Shown: positions 1 to 9,585, counted from the stretch's first letter. The stretch: DNA of 64,000 nucleotides from Hyphomicrobium sp. (GCA_002928735.1 PERL01000010.1:61011-125010), one strand, 5' to 3'. The notes: a model not told the origin generated them from the letters alone. Made by a program: numbers and translations.

Positions 1-23
1 CCTTCGTCGTCCGGAGACCACCC

Positions 24-644
24 ATGATCCTCCAACGCCGTCCATTCACCGCCCTGAACCGCGGGCTCGCGATACTGGCCTCGGCCGTTGTCGTGCTGGC
101 TGCCGCGTGGTCCAGCCCGCTCGCAGCCCAGGACGTCGAGGAACTGAAGCAGATTGAATTGACCGACAAGCAGGTCGGCGGGTTCATCGCTGCTCAGAAG
201 GACCTACAACCCCTGTCGGCCAAGCTCTTGGAAGGGGGCGATAAACCGGACGACGCCCTCAAAGGCGAATTGGACAACATCGCCAAAAAGCATGGCTTCG
301 CCGACTTCAACGACATGGAAATCGTCGGCGCCAACATCTCCATCGTCCTCGACGGCCTCGATCCGAAAACCGGCGATTACACAGACCCGGTCGAAAAGAT
401 GAAGCTCGAACTGGAAAACATCAAAGCCGACGCCTCCATCCCCGACGACGACAAGAAGCTCGTCATCGAAGACCTCAATCAGGAAATTGCCGCTGCCAAG
501 CCGCTCCAGTTCCAGTCGAACATCGACGTCGTCAAAAAGTACCAGCCCGATCTGGAGAAGCTCACCGTCGACAGTTCCGGCGAGAGCCAGCCCGAAGGCA
601 GCGCGCCTCCCGCCGCCGAGCCCCAACCTGCCGATAAGAAATAA
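24..644 (+). CDS. Exported hypothetical protein
   Basis: A 206-aa protein of unknown function. Residues 1-35 form a signal peptide: an arginine-rich start, a hydrophobic stretch (LAILASAVVVLAAAW) and an SPLAAQ-type cleavage site. The mature part is charged and probably helical, rich in Lys, Asp and Glu, and ends in a Pro/Ala/Glu-rich disordered tail. I see no catalytic motif. It lies just upstream of, and co-directional with, the enoyl-CoA hydratase-like gene. It is probably periplasmic, and no named family was recognised. Confidence 0.75.
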   Translation: MILQRRPFTALNRGLAILASAVVVLAAAWSSPLAAQDVEELKQIELTDKQVGGFIAAQKDLQPLSAKLLEGGDKPDDALKGELDNIAKKHGFADFNDMEIVGANISIVLDGLDPKTGDYTDPVEKMKLELENIKADASIPDDDKKLVIEDLNQEIAAAKPLQFQSNIDVVKKYQPDLEKLTVDSSGESQPEGSAPPAAEPQPADKK

Positions 645-658
645 CGTCGGGAGCAGTG

Positions 659-1474
659 ATGAGCGGCAACGCAGGATCTGACCAGCCGCCGGTGCGCGTG
701 GAGCGGCCGGAGTCCGGTGTGGCGGTGCTGTTTCTCGACAGGCCGCGGCAGCGCAACGCACTTTCGATCGCTATGTTGGCCGCACTTCATGGTGAACTCG
801 CCACGCTTGGCAGCGATCCCTCCGTTGCAGCGATCGTTATTGCCGCCGAAGGTCCCGGCTTCTGCGCCGGCCACGATCTGAAGGAACTGACTGCCCACCG
901 CGACGACCCCGATGGCGGCCGCATCTTTTTCACCGAAACCATGACCCGCTGCGCCGAACTCATGCAGGCGATCGTCGCCTGTCCCAAGCCGGTCATCGCC
1001 GCCGTCCACGGCATCGCCACCGCCGCCGGCTGTCAGCTCGTCGCCACCTGCGATCTAGCCGTCGCCGAGGATGACAGCCGCTTTGCTACGCCCGGCGTCA
1101 ACATCGGTCTCTTTTGCTCAACGCCCATGGTCGCGCTCGCCCGCAACGTGCCGCGCAAACGCGCCATGGAAATGCTGCTGCTCGGCGAAATGATGGGCGC
1201 TGCGGAAGCCGCCGAATACGGCCTCGTCAACCGCGTCGTCGCCAAGGGCGAAGCTTTTGCCGCAGCTCTCGACATGGCCCGCATCATCGCATCCAAATCA
1301 CCCCTCACCATCGCCATCGGCAAGAAAGCGTTCTACGACCAGATCGATATGCCGCTCAGCGCCGCCTACGACTTCGCTGCCAAAGTCATGGTCGAGAACA
1401 TGCTCAAGGCCGACGCCGCCGAAGGCATCGGCGCCTTTCTCGAAAAGCGCGACCCCGTCTGGAAGGGATGCTGA
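659..1474 (+). CDS. Enoyl-CoA hydratase/isomerase (crotonase) family protein
   Basis: Crotonase-fold protein of about 271 aa. The oxyanion-hole segment GFCAGHDLKEL and the region HGIATAAGCQL followed by ATCDLAVAEDDSRFATPGV are clear. At the position where classical hydratases carry a catalytic Glu this protein reads IGLFCSTP, as in ECHDC3-like members, so hydratase activity is not assured. ATG at 659 is preferred over the in-frame GTG at 656, because GGGAG at 649-653 is 5 nt upstream of the ATG. The CoA-binding gene follows after 1 nt, so the two are probably co-transcribed. The acyl-CoA substrate cannot be told. Confidence 0.9.
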   Translation: MSGNAGSDQPPVRVERPESGVAVLFLDRPRQRNALSIAMLAALHGELATLGSDPSVAAIVIAAEGPGFCAGHDLKELTAHRDDPDGGRIFFTETMTRCAELMQAIVACPKPVIAAVHGIATAAGCQLVATCDLAVAEDDSRFATPGVNIGLFCSTPMVALARNVPRKRAMEMLLLGEMMGAAEAAEYGLVNRVVAKGEAFAAALDMARIIASKSPLTIAIGKKAFYDQIDMPLSAAYDFAAKVMVENMLKADAAEGIGAFLEKRDPVWKGC

Positions 1475-1475
1475 C

Positions 1476-1919
1476 ATGGCCTTCGCTAACCCGAGCGACG
1501 CAGACCTCAAAAACCTCCTGCAATCCGCGCGCGTCTTCGCCGTCGTCGGCGCTTCGCCCAAACCCGATCGCCCCGTCTATGGCGTCATGGAACGCCTGAT
1601 CGCCAAGGGCTATACGGTCGTCCCCGTCAACCCCGGTCAAGCCGGCGGCGAAATCCTCGGCCAGAAAGTCGTCGCCACGTTGGCCAACGTGCCAGCACCC
1701 GCTGACATCGTCGACATATTCCGCGCCTCCGACGCCGCCCTCGCCGTCGTGGAAGAGGCGATTGCCAACAAGGACCGTCTCGGCCTCAAAGCCGTATGGA
1801 TGCAGATCGGCGTTATCAATGACGAAGCCGCCCGCCGTGCCGCAGAAGCCGGGCTGACTGTGGTTATGGACCGCTGCCCGAAGATCGAACTCGCCCGCCT
1901 CGGCGTTAATCGCGAGTAA
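1476..1919 (+). CDS. CoA-binding domain protein (YccU-like)
   Basis: A 147-aa single-domain Rossmann protein of the CoA_binding_2 family. It has the N-terminal nucleotide-binding loop VVGASPKPDRPVYGVM, then GYTVVPVNPG and a C-terminal VVMDRCPKIE segment typical of the family. The open frame extends upstream, but ATG at 1476 is right after the stop of the crotonase gene and gives the normal family length. It probably binds CoA or acyl-CoA in the cytoplasm; its role is unknown. It converges with the GH3 gene and overlaps it by 14 bp. Confidence 0.88.
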   Translation: MAFANPSDADLKNLLQSARVFAVVGASPKPDRPVYGVMERLIAKGYTVVPVNPGQAGGEILGQKVVATLANVPAPADIVDIFRASDAALAVVEEAIANKDRLGLKAVWMQIGVINDEAARRAAEAGLTVVMDRCPKIELARLGVNRE

Positions 1920-4104
1920 CAAGCAGATCAGCCGCGAGCGCCGTGTCGGAGCTGCCCCCGGCGAAAATCTTGTACGGCGCGGCCTCCACGAGATACCGCC
2001 CCGCGTCGTCGTGAAAGCCGAGATCCTTGGCCTTCAAGCGAAAGCGCACCGTCCGCGCCTCACCGGGTTTGAGCGTGATCTTTTCGAACGCCCGCAACTC
2101 CTTTACCGGCCGAGAGCGGCTTGCCACTAGCTGCCGCGTATAGAGCTGTACCACTTCACTGCCGGCCCGCGATCCAGTATTGCGCACGTCAACGTCCACA
2201 TCGATCTCACCGCGCACCGTCATCTTCGGCTCCGACAGCACGATCTGGTCATACGCAAACGTCGTGTACGTCAACCCGTGACCAAACGGATAAAGCGGCG
2301 TCTGCTTTTCGTCGATATATCCCGTCGTGTACCGGCTGCCGGTAAACGGCCGCCCCGTCGGCAAAAGGTTGTACGAGATGGGGATCTGACCCTCTGAGCG
2401 CGGAAATGTCATCGGCAGCTTACCCGACGGCCCCACCTCGCCTGTGAGCACCTCTGCCAGCGCAGTGCGCCCCTCGGTCCCAGGATGCCACGCGATCAAA
2501 ATCGCATCCACTTGCCGTTCCGCCTCCGCCAGTACGAGCGCCCGTCCCGTTTCCACCACGAGTACGATCGGCTTGCCCGTTTCGGCCAGCGCATCGAGCA
2601 TCTCCTGCTGCCGTCCCGATAACGTCAGCTTCGCGCGCGACACGCCCTCGCCCTGGATCTCGCAATCCTCAATCACGTTATAGACGACGACATCCGCGCG
2701 TTTCGCCGCCGCTACTGCCGCTGTCTTGTCCTTCAACTCCCGCCCGCACGGATCAGCAAATGCCGGCTCGAAAATCAACGTCTGCCCTGGCCGCATACGC
2801 TTTTCCAGCGCCGCCCGGAGCGTCTCCGTCTCAGGCTTCTGATGCCCCGCCGGCCCCCACCACGAATGATCGTGCTGCGCGCTATCGGCACTTGCTCCAA
2901 TCAGCGCAATCGTCCCGGTGGACGATGTCAACGGCAACGCCGCTTTGTCGTTCTTCACCAGAACAAAACTTTCCCGCGCCACCTCGCGCGCACTCTGACG
3001 CACCGCTACTTCGTCCACGGCACGCGGAAGGCCGTCGAACTCAGCCGCCGTCTGGTCGAACAGCCCCAGCCGGTATTTCACCCGCAGCACGCGCCGCACC
3101 GCGTCGTCGATGTCGGTCATTTTGATCCGCCCATCGGCCACCGCGCGGGCCAGATACAAGTCATACCCGCCGCTCGCCATGTCGAAATCGATGCCGGCCT
3201 TGAACGCGAGCACGCTCGCCTCTTCCAGGTCCCGCGCCACGCCGTGGTTCACGAGTTCCCCGATGGCCACGAAATCGCTTGTAACGAACCCGTCGAACCC
3301 CAACCTCTTCTTGAGAAGATCCGTCACCAGCGCCCGGTTCATCGTCACCGGCACGCCGTTGATGGTGTTGAACGAGGCCATCACCGTCTCGCTGCCAGCC
3401 TCAAGAGCAGCTTTGAACGGCGGCAGATAGCGGTCGAGCAACTCCGGCGTCGAGATCTCAGTCCCCGTATAATCGCGCCCACCCTCCGGCGCGCCATAAC
3501 CGACGAAATGTTTGACCGACGTCGCCAATCCCCCGCGCCGGTAGCCTTTCACCCGCGCCGCCGAAAACGCCGAAGCCAGGAATGCATCCTCGCCCGCGCC
3601 TTCAATCACACGCCCCCACCGCGGATCGCGCGACACATCCACCATCGGCGCGAACGTCCAGTTCACACCCACCGCGCGCGCCTCCCGCGCCACCTCGTAA
3701 GATGCGGTCTCGGCCAACTCCGGCCGCCATGTCGCCGCCCACGCCAGCGGCGGCGGAAAGGTGATCTTCAGAGCATAAATGGCATCGATCGCATAAAGCA
3801 TCGGAATGCCGAGCCGCGAGTCCCGCGCCGCGGCCGCGAACGCCTTGATGTAGCGGGGATCGACAACATTCAGCATCGCGCCGATCTCGCCCCGCCGCAC
3901 CGCCTCGATCTGCGGTTCGTGCGGGAAGGCAAGAGATGGAAAATGCAACTGTCCGATCTTCTCCTTCAGCGTCATGCGCCCGAGGAGCTTGCCGACAGCC
4001 GCCTCGATTGCCGCGGGCGAGCGCGGCGCCGCCTCACGAACCGGGTTGGCCGCCGCAGGGGCTGCGGAAAGAACAAACAAGGTGAAGACGAGGAGAAAGC
4101 GCAT
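1906..4104 (-). CDS. bglX: Glycoside hydrolase family 3 beta-glucosidase, exported
   Basis: A 732-aa GH3 enzyme like BglX, which hydrolyses terminal beta-glucosides in the periplasm. The start at 4104 gives a clean signal peptide (MRFLLVFTLFVLSAAPAAA); the 32 extra upstream codons look non-coding. Seen in order: the N-terminal TIM barrel with the substrate loop KHFVGYG (about residues 198-204), the nucleophile Asp277 in GFVTSDF, the alpha/beta sandwich, and a C-terminal fibronectin-III-like domain (GSEVVQLYTR). Its length matches BglX. It may trim beta-glucans, possibly including those exported by NdvA at 9.8-11.6 kb; that link is inference. Confidence 0.92.
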   Translation of the reverse strand: MRFLLVFTLFVLSAAPAAANPVREAAPRSPAAIEAAVGKLLGRMTLKEKIGQLHFPSLAFPHEPQIEAVRRGEIGAMLNVVDPRYIKAFAAAARDSRLGIPMLYAIDAIYALKITFPPPLAWAATWRPELAETASYEVAREARAVGVNWTFAPMVDVSRDPRWGRVIEGAGEDAFLASAFSAARVKGYRRGGLATSVKHFVGYGAPEGGRDYTGTEISTPELLDRYLPPFKAALEAGSETVMASFNTINGVPVTMNRALVTDLLKKRLGFDGFVTSDFVAIGELVNHGVARDLEEASVLAFKAGIDFDMASGGYDLYLARAVADGRIKMTDIDDAVRRVLRVKYRLGLFDQTAAEFDGLPRAVDEVAVRQSAREVARESFVLVKNDKAALPLTSSTGTIALIGASADSAQHDHSWWGPAGHQKPETETLRAALEKRMRPGQTLIFEPAFADPCGRELKDKTAAVAAAKRADVVVYNVIEDCEIQGEGVSRAKLTLSGRQQEMLDALAETGKPIVLVVETGRALVLAEAERQVDAILIAWHPGTEGRTALAEVLTGEVGPSGKLPMTFPRSEGQIPISYNLLPTGRPFTGSRYTTGYIDEKQTPLYPFGHGLTYTTFAYDQIVLSEPKMTVRGEIDVDVDVRNTGSRAGSEVVQLYTRQLVASRSRPVKELRAFEKITLKPGEARTVRFRLKAKDLGFHDDAGRYLVEAAPYKIFAGGSSDTALAADLLVTRD

Positions 4105-4313
4105 GCGTCCGGGGAGGGTCAGAGCTGGGAGAATGCGGTGTGCCGCACGATTGTGACCGGGCCACGATGCCCGCCCCGGGCCGCCGGAACAACCCGCCAT
4201 CGGCCGCAGCGGTTCCCCCGCGTCAACTTCGCACCCATACCGCCGTTGTCCTGCCCCGTATCAAGGTCTAAGGGCTTGCAGAGGCGCCCGCTCCAGCGCA
4301 GAACGGTGAGGCA

Positions 4314-4976
4314 ATGGCCCACAACACAGCCCGAAAGATCGGCATGCCCCTCGGGGAACTAAAATCCGCGAAATTGGAGATCGATTGGTCGGCCCAAACC
4401 ATCCTGCCGATCGAGTTCGGCGGCAGCGAAATCGCGCTCGAAGCCCATGCCTACCAGGGCTGCGAACCCGACACCCAGGCCGTCGCGCTGGTCCACCGCC
4501 AGAACCCCGCCGCTGACGCCGTCCCCGTCGTCCGCCTCCACTCCGGCTGCGTCACGGGCGATGTCTTCCATTCACTCCGCTGCGACTGCCACGCCCAGTT
4601 GAAGGCCGCGCTCGCCCGCGTCACCTCCGAACCGCTCGGCGTGCTGATCTACCTTCCTTACCAGGAGGGCCGTGGCATCGGCCTCTTCCGCAAGATCAAG
4701 GCATATGCCTTGCAGGACGAGGGTCTCGACACTGTCGATGCCAACCTCGAACAGGGCCAGCCGATAGACGCCCGCGACTACGCCTTTGCCGGCGAGATCC
4801 TGAAGGACCTGGGTCTGACGCGCATTCGGCTGATGACCAACAACCCCGACAAAATCGAAGCCTTGATCGCCGCCGGCATCGAAGTCATCGAACGCATCCC
4901 ACTGATCGTCGAGGCGAGCCCGCACAACAAGGCCTACCTTGAGACGAAGCGGAAACGGCTGGCGCACGAGCTATAG
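4314..4976 (+). CDS. ribA: GTP cyclohydrolase II
   Basis: RibA opens the imidazole ring of GTP in the first committed step of riboflavin synthesis. The 220-aa protein has the zinc ligands Cys79, Cys90 and Cys92 in HSGCVTGDVFHSLRCDC, the catalytic loop YQEGRGIGL (about 116-124) and the conserved MTNNPDKIEAL segment. It is slightly longer than E. coli RibA because of an N-terminal extension of about 30 residues; the in-frame Met at 4344 is a possible alternative start. It stands alone, with no riboflavin operon around it and no FMN riboswitch visible upstream. Confidence 0.95.
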   Translation: MAHNTARKIGMPLGELKSAKLEIDWSAQTILPIEFGGSEIALEAHAYQGCEPDTQAVALVHRQNPAADAVPVVRLHSGCVTGDVFHSLRCDCHAQLKAALARVTSEPLGVLIYLPYQEGRGIGLFRKIKAYALQDEGLDTVDANLEQGQPIDARDYAFAGEILKDLGLTRIRLMTNNPDKIEALIAAGIEVIERIPLIVEASPHNKAYLETKRKRLAHEL

Positions 4977-5169
4977 TGGACGAGGACCTTCCGGGATCAC
5001 GCACCAGCGACGGCACGAACCCACGCACGTCCCTTCCAATCGCGAAATGGCTGTAGCGACCGCGCCACTGCACCTCGGCGACGTCGAGTTCTGACCAAAA
5101 ATGACCGAGAACGGGTCGGAATCGCGAGATAAGTGAACTGTTCCATGCCTATCGACAGGAACTCTCCAA

Positions 5170-6213
5170 ATGTCCCGCCGTTCGATCATACTTGCTGTGC
5201 TGGCCGTCATGCCGGTCGCTCCACAAGTCGCGTTGGGCGCAGAATCGGCCACGAGCGTCTATCTATTGGGATCAAAGGGCTCCATGGCAGGCATCACGCC
5301 GCCACCGGGCACGTATGTCACGGATGCCAGCTACTATTACGGCGGGGAGGCGAGCGGCAACGCGGCTCTCAGCCTGACGCTCAGGCGTACCGGCGCTAAT
5401 AACAATCTCAACGGTCTTCCGCTCATAGTCGACGCCGATATCGAGGTCGAAGGAAAGGCATATTACAACATTCCGACCGTCACTTGGGTTGCACCGCAAA
5501 AGATCATGGGTGGTAGCTTCGGGGCGAGCCTCATGCTTCCAATCGGTTGGAAGCAGATTGACGGTCGGATCGATGCCCGTGCCAATGTCGATTTGCCCGA
5601 TCCACTGCCGGACTTGACGGGTGGCCAGCAACTCAGCATTCACGACGCCGATACCGCTTTCGGCGATCCCCTGATTTCTGCGTTTCTCGGTTGGAACGAA
5701 GGTAACTGGCACTGGAACGTGGGCGTTCTGGCCAACGTACCGCTGGGAAGCTGGGAGAGTGATCAACTTGCCAACATCGGTTTCAATCATTGGGCCTTCG
5801 ATGTTTCAGCCGCAATGACGTGGCTTGATCCGAAAATTGGCTTCGAGATCTCCGCCGCGGCGGGCTTCACGTTCAACACCGAAAACCCCGCCACCGACTA
5901 TAAATCAGGGACCGACTTTCACGTTGAGTTTGCTCTGATGCAGCATCTCTCAAAGCAATTCGCGATTGGTGCCACGGGCTACCACTACCAGCAGATCACC
6001 GGCGATAGCGGGGCGGGTGCCGTGCTTGGAGACTTCAAAGGCCGCGTCACGGGTGTCGGCCCGGCGGTCAACGCCACATTTGCAGTTGGGCAACTGCCAG
6101 TGATGACGTCACTAAAATGGATTCATGAGTTCGAGTCAGAGAACCGGCTTGAAGGAGACATGGGGTTTTTGACAATCACCATTCCACTTGGCCCACCCCC
6201 TGTGGGACCGTGA
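5170..6213 (+). CDS. Outer-membrane beta-barrel transporter (phenol meta-pathway type, MetA-like)
   Basis: A 347-aa protein with a signal peptide (MSRRSIILAVLAVMPVAPQVALGA) and alternating aromatic/glycine strands through the rest, as in the Phenol_MetA_deg (PF13557) family of barrel proteins linked to aromatic-compound pathways. GNWHWNVGVLANVPLGSW and FEISAAAGFTFNTENPATDY match the family pattern. AGGAA at 5157-5161 is a suitable ribosome site. No degradation genes are adjacent, so the substrate is unknown. The barrel class is fairly sure; the transport role is inferred from the family. Confidence 0.8.
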   Translation: MSRRSIILAVLAVMPVAPQVALGAESATSVYLLGSKGSMAGITPPPGTYVTDASYYYGGEASGNAALSLTLRRTGANNNLNGLPLIVDADIEVEGKAYYNIPTVTWVAPQKIMGGSFGASLMLPIGWKQIDGRIDARANVDLPDPLPDLTGGQQLSIHDADTAFGDPLISAFLGWNEGNWHWNVGVLANVPLGSWESDQLANIGFNHWAFDVSAAMTWLDPKIGFEISAAAGFTFNTENPATDYKSGTDFHVEFALMQHLSKQFAIGATGYHYQQITGDSGAGAVLGDFKGRVTGVGPAVNATFAVGQLPVMTSLKWIHEFESENRLEGDMGFLTITIPLGPPPVGP

Positions 6214-6255
6214 CGCTAATTGCGCCGCCGCGCTTCACGGCGAGCCGATCAAAAG

Positions 6256-7161
6256 TTATCGACGCAAGGTCTCCGAAGGCGCCTCTCCAAAGAGCTGCCG
6301 ATATGTCCGGGAAAAGCGGCTGTGGTCCCAGAACCCCAATTCGCTCGCGATTTCCGTCACTGTGTCCGCTGATTTTGTGCGAAGCCGCTTCCGGGCGATA
6401 TAAAAGCGCCTGAGCAGAAGATAGCGTGCAGGCGGCATTCCAAACAACTCGTGGAACACGCGCTGCAAGGACGCTTGGCTAATGCCGACCGCCTTCGCCA
6501 GTTCCCCCGCATAAATAGGCTGCCCGTCGTTGGCGTCCAAGATTGCCGCGATCTGCTTTAGAATGACTGAGCGTGGCATTTTAGGGCGTCCCGTCACCGC
6601 GCCGTCACTTGCCTGAAAAGGCAATGCGTCGGCGAGGAGGCGCGTGAGCGCATCGGCGAGTGCACGGGCGCTCGCGACAGGTGGTATGGCGGTAAGCGAT
6701 TGATCCAGGTGACGCAGGAAAGCCTTCAAACGCGAAAGGCTGTGTAGCTGCCCAACAGTGACATGCGATCCAAGGCGCGGGAGCACCCGGCCCTCTATCT
6801 CGCAGACCTCGTTAAAGGTCCTTGGAGCAACAAGCACAACCTCGCGGCACCCGGATGTCGTCGTGTCGGTATGCTCGCTGCCGGGTGCGTAAACGGCAAA
6901 GTTGGTGTCCGACACGTCGTACCCGAGCAGACGAAATCCAGCCGACCGGGCCAAGGGAATGACGAACGCATGGTGGTCTCGAGGGGCATCACCTGAACAG
7001 ACTGAATGCCCCTGTTCGAAGCTGATAGACTGCACGCTCCAATCAAGAAGGCTGTGATGCATCCACGTCGCGAGGAATGCGCCGCGGCTAACTTGCATCG
7101 CGCTCACATTGGTATGCTTCAACGCCAGCGACATCTCTTCGGAATCGCGGAAATGCATCAT
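6256..7161 (-). CDS. AraC-family transcriptional regulator
   Basis: A 301-aa regulator. The C-terminal third (about 200-301) is a two-helix-turn-helix AraC domain: ELAKAVGISQASLQRVF for the first helix pair and the signature VTEIASELGFWDHSRFSRTY for the second. The N-terminal part resembles the cupin-like ligand domain of AraC-ligand-binding-like proteins. It is divergent from the sulfatase gene across 170 bp, so it may control the sulfatase and the Cys-rich protein; that is inferred from layout only. The inducer is unknown. Confidence 0.9.
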   Translation of the reverse strand: MMHFRDSEEMSLALKHTNVSAMQVSRGAFLATWMHHSLLDWSVQSISFEQGHSVCSGDAPRDHHAFVIPLARSAGFRLLGYDVSDTNFAVYAPGSEHTDTTTSGCREVVLVAPRTFNEVCEIEGRVLPRLGSHVTVGQLHSLSRLKAFLRHLDQSLTAIPPVASARALADALTRLLADALPFQASDGAVTGRPKMPRSVILKQIAAILDANDGQPIYAGELAKAVGISQASLQRVFHELFGMPPARYLLLRRFYIARKRLRTKSADTVTEIASELGFWDHSRFSRTYRQLFGEAPSETLRR

Positions 7162-7331
7162 GTGAAATTCGTCCGATCCCGCCGCAATTTAGCATCTGCT
7201 CAAGATCAAATTTGATCAGTTTTGCCGTAGAGCGCAACTGGATGCCGGTCATATTTTGTACGCCGCCGATCAGCAAGGCCTAGATGTGTGAAATTGGCGG
7301 CGAATTTCCGGAAGTCTTTGGGGAATGCGGC

Positions 7332-9113
7332 ATGTCCAAATTCAAGTCACCAATTCAAACGCGGCGGGATTTTCTTGGAACAGGCGCTGGCTTGATTGCC
7401 GCCGGGATGAGCTTTCCGGCGCTCGGCGGTTACGGCGTGCCTGGAGAAGTAGCTAAAGCGGCGGCTGCCAAGCCCGCCAAGCCGCGCAGCCGCAAGCCCA
7501 ATATCCTTTTCGTCTTCAGCGATCAGGAGCGCTATCGCGCGACGTGGCCGAAAGGACTTTCCCTTCCGGGTCATGAGTGGTTGCAGTCGAAGGGGGTTAC
7601 TTTCCACTCCCACTATTGCCCAGCCACGATGTGTACCTCTTCGCGCGCGGTCATGCTGACGGGGTTGACGACCGTCGACAACGGCATGTTCGAGAATTGC
7701 GACATGCGATACGTAGGCAGCCTCTCGCCTAAGATCCCGACCATCGGACACATGTTGCGCAAGCAGGGCTACTATACAGCCTACAAGGGTAAGTGGCACC
7801 TGAATGCCGACTTCGACAACAACGAGGAGCGGCTCTTAACGAAGGAAATGGAAACGTACGGCTTCGCCGACTACTTCGGCCCGGGCGACATCATCGGCCA
7901 CACCCTGGGCGGGTATCAGTTCGATCATCTCGTTGCCGGGAGCGCCATCACGTGGATGCGACGCAAGGGGCAGCCGATCAGTGAGGAAGGCAAACCGTGG
8001 GCGCTGTTCGTCAGTCTCGTCAACCCCCACGACATCATGTATTTCAATACCGATGCGCCGGGTGAAAACGTCCAGAACAACGGCACCATCATGAAGGAGG
8101 CTGCCCGCGCGCCCGACCACCCTCTCTATAAGGCGTCATGGGACCAACCTCTTCCCAGCACATTGCGTGAACCCCTGGACGCCCCAGGACGGCCCGCGGC
8201 ACATGGCGAGTTTCTCAGAATGTGGGGTCACGTGCTGGGCACGATCCCCATGGAAGAGGAACGCTGGCGCCGTTTCAACGACTATTACATCAACTGTACG
8301 CGGGCCGTTGATCTTCAACTCGCTGCCATCTTCTCCGAACTTGAAAATCTTGGGCTGGCGGACAACACGATCGTGATCTTCACCACAGATCATGGAGAGG
8401 CTGCCGGCGCGCACGGACTGCGCGGCAAGGGGCCGTTCGCTTACGAAGAGACGATGCATTTGCCCATGTATGTCGTCCATCCCGACGTGAAGGGCGGCCA
8501 GGATTGCAAAGCTCTGACGGGACACATCGACTTTGCTCCGACCTTGCTGTCACTTACAGGAGCAACAAAGGAGCAAACAAGCGAAGCAGCGGGCCGCGAT
8601 CTGCCAGGCAAGAATTTCGCCAACGTCTTCACGAACCCGGGCGCCGCCGGCATCAATGACGTTCGCGACTCCGTTCTGTTCACCTATAGCGGCATCGTCA
8701 CAAACGACAGCGAAATCTTCCGGATTAACACCGAAGCAAAAATCGCTGGAAAGAAGCCCATCGTTCAGCTGATTAAGGAGGGATATTTCCCCAACATGAA
8801 GAAGCGCGGCAGCGTCCGTGCCACCTTCGACGGGCGGTACAAATTCGCACGATACTTCTCACCCATCGAGCGCAATTCGCCGCGCTACCTCGACGAACTC
8901 TATGCCAGCAATGATGTCGAGTTGTTCGACCTTTCCACCGACCCGGCCGAGGCAAAGAATTTGGCTGTCGACCGCAAGGCAAACGCCGAACTTATGACCG
9001 CCATGAATGCCAAGCTGGAGAAGATTATCAAGGATGAGATCGGCTCCGATGACGGCCGCGAGATGCCCAACATTCCCACCGTCGACTGGACCATCGATCG
9101 TCCAGACTTGTGA
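7332..9113 (+). CDS. Tat-exported sulfatase
   Basis: Arylsulfatase-family hydrolase of about 593 aa. The start at 7332 has GGGGAA just upstream and places the twin-arginine signal QTRRDFLGTGAGLIAAG at residues 9-25; an in-frame ATG at 7284 is possible. The active-site motif CTSSRA (Cys101-Arg105) fits C-x-S-x-R, so Cys101 should become formylglycine. Metal-binding residues are visible at FSDQ (about 62-65) and TDHGEAAGAHG. It resembles choline-sulfatase and phosphonate-hydrolase-like sulfatases more than heparan enzymes, but the substrate is unknown. The Cys-rich repeat gene follows after 49 bp. Confidence 0.92.
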   Translation: MSKFKSPIQTRRDFLGTGAGLIAAGMSFPALGGYGVPGEVAKAAAAKPAKPRSRKPNILFVFSDQERYRATWPKGLSLPGHEWLQSKGVTFHSHYCPATMCTSSRAVMLTGLTTVDNGMFENCDMRYVGSLSPKIPTIGHMLRKQGYYTAYKGKWHLNADFDNNEERLLTKEMETYGFADYFGPGDIIGHTLGGYQFDHLVAGSAITWMRRKGQPISEEGKPWALFVSLVNPHDIMYFNTDAPGENVQNNGTIMKEAARAPDHPLYKASWDQPLPSTLREPLDAPGRPAAHGEFLRMWGHVLGTIPMEEERWRRFNDYYINCTRAVDLQLAAIFSELENLGLADNTIVIFTTDHGEAAGAHGLRGKGPFAYEETMHLPMYVVHPDVKGGQDCKALTGHIDFAPTLLSLTGATKEQTSEAAGRDLPGKNFANVFTNPGAAGINDVRDSVLFTYSGIVTNDSEIFRINTEAKIAGKKPIVQLIKEGYFPNMKKRGSVRATFDGRYKFARYFSPIERNSPRYLDELYASNDVELFDLSTDPAEAKNLAVDRKANAELMTAMNAKLEKIIKDEIGSDDGREMPNIPTVDWTIDRPDL

Positions 9114-9162
9114 GCGGCGTCGCGCGGCACCATCCAAACATTCACATTGGGACCTGTACAAA

Positions 9163-9585
9163 ATGCAAAAGCTATCTCTTCCGCTACTGATCGCAACGAT
9201 CGCAATCTTGATGTTTGTGCCGGCCACCGGCCCAGCCCATGCTCAAGCTCTCGTTATTGAAAAAGACTGTGGTGCAGAAATCTCTGCCCACTGTTCCACG
9301 GTTCGCCCTGGCGCAGGGCGAGTCGTCGCCTGCCTCATTGCCCACGAAGACAAGATCTCGCCGCGTTGCCGCATGTCGGCGTACCTCGCGTCCGGCGATC
9401 TGGACGAGCGGCTGAAGGCCGTGCGCGGTCCTGCGAAAACGTGCAGTGCCGACATCCTCCAGTACTGCTCGAAGGTCCAGGCTGGAGGCGGGCGCATTTA
9501 CGATTGCCTTAACGCAAACAAGTCCACCCTGACCGACGCCTGCCGCGCCCTCGTCCCACAATTTCAAAAGCTATTGGGTGACTGA
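9163..9585 (+). CDS. Secreted cysteine-rich repeat protein
   Basis: A 140-aa exported protein. A signal peptide (residues 1-27, ending PAHAQ) precedes two units of the Cys-rich GLG1-type repeat (PF00839): CGAEISAHCSTVRPGAGRV with a following C, and CSADILQYCSKVQAGGGRI with a following C. ATG at 9163 is chosen because it starts the signal peptide; the longer open frame overlaps the sulfatase. It lies 49 bp behind the sulfatase and is probably co-transcribed. The bacterial role of this repeat is not established; disulfide-bonded periplasmic protein is the safe description. Confidence 0.85.
   Translation: MQKLSLPLLIATIAILMFVPATGPAHAQALVIEKDCGAEISAHCSTVRPGAGRVVACLIAHEDKISPRCRMSAYLASGDLDERLKAVRGPAKTCSADILQYCSKVQAGGGRIYDCLNANKSTLTDACRALVPQFQKLLGD

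Noticed and set aside
2842..4362. 506-codon open frame on the + strand
   Set aside because: It lies opposite the GH3 gene, is Arg/His/Pro-rich without any family motif, and the GH3 catalytic motifs and signal peptide are clear on the other strand.
5158..5182. GGAAC-17 nt-GTT match to the EcfG promoter
   Set aside because: It overlaps the ribosome site and first codons of the barrel transporter gene, so it cannot drive it; about two such matches are expected by chance in the window.
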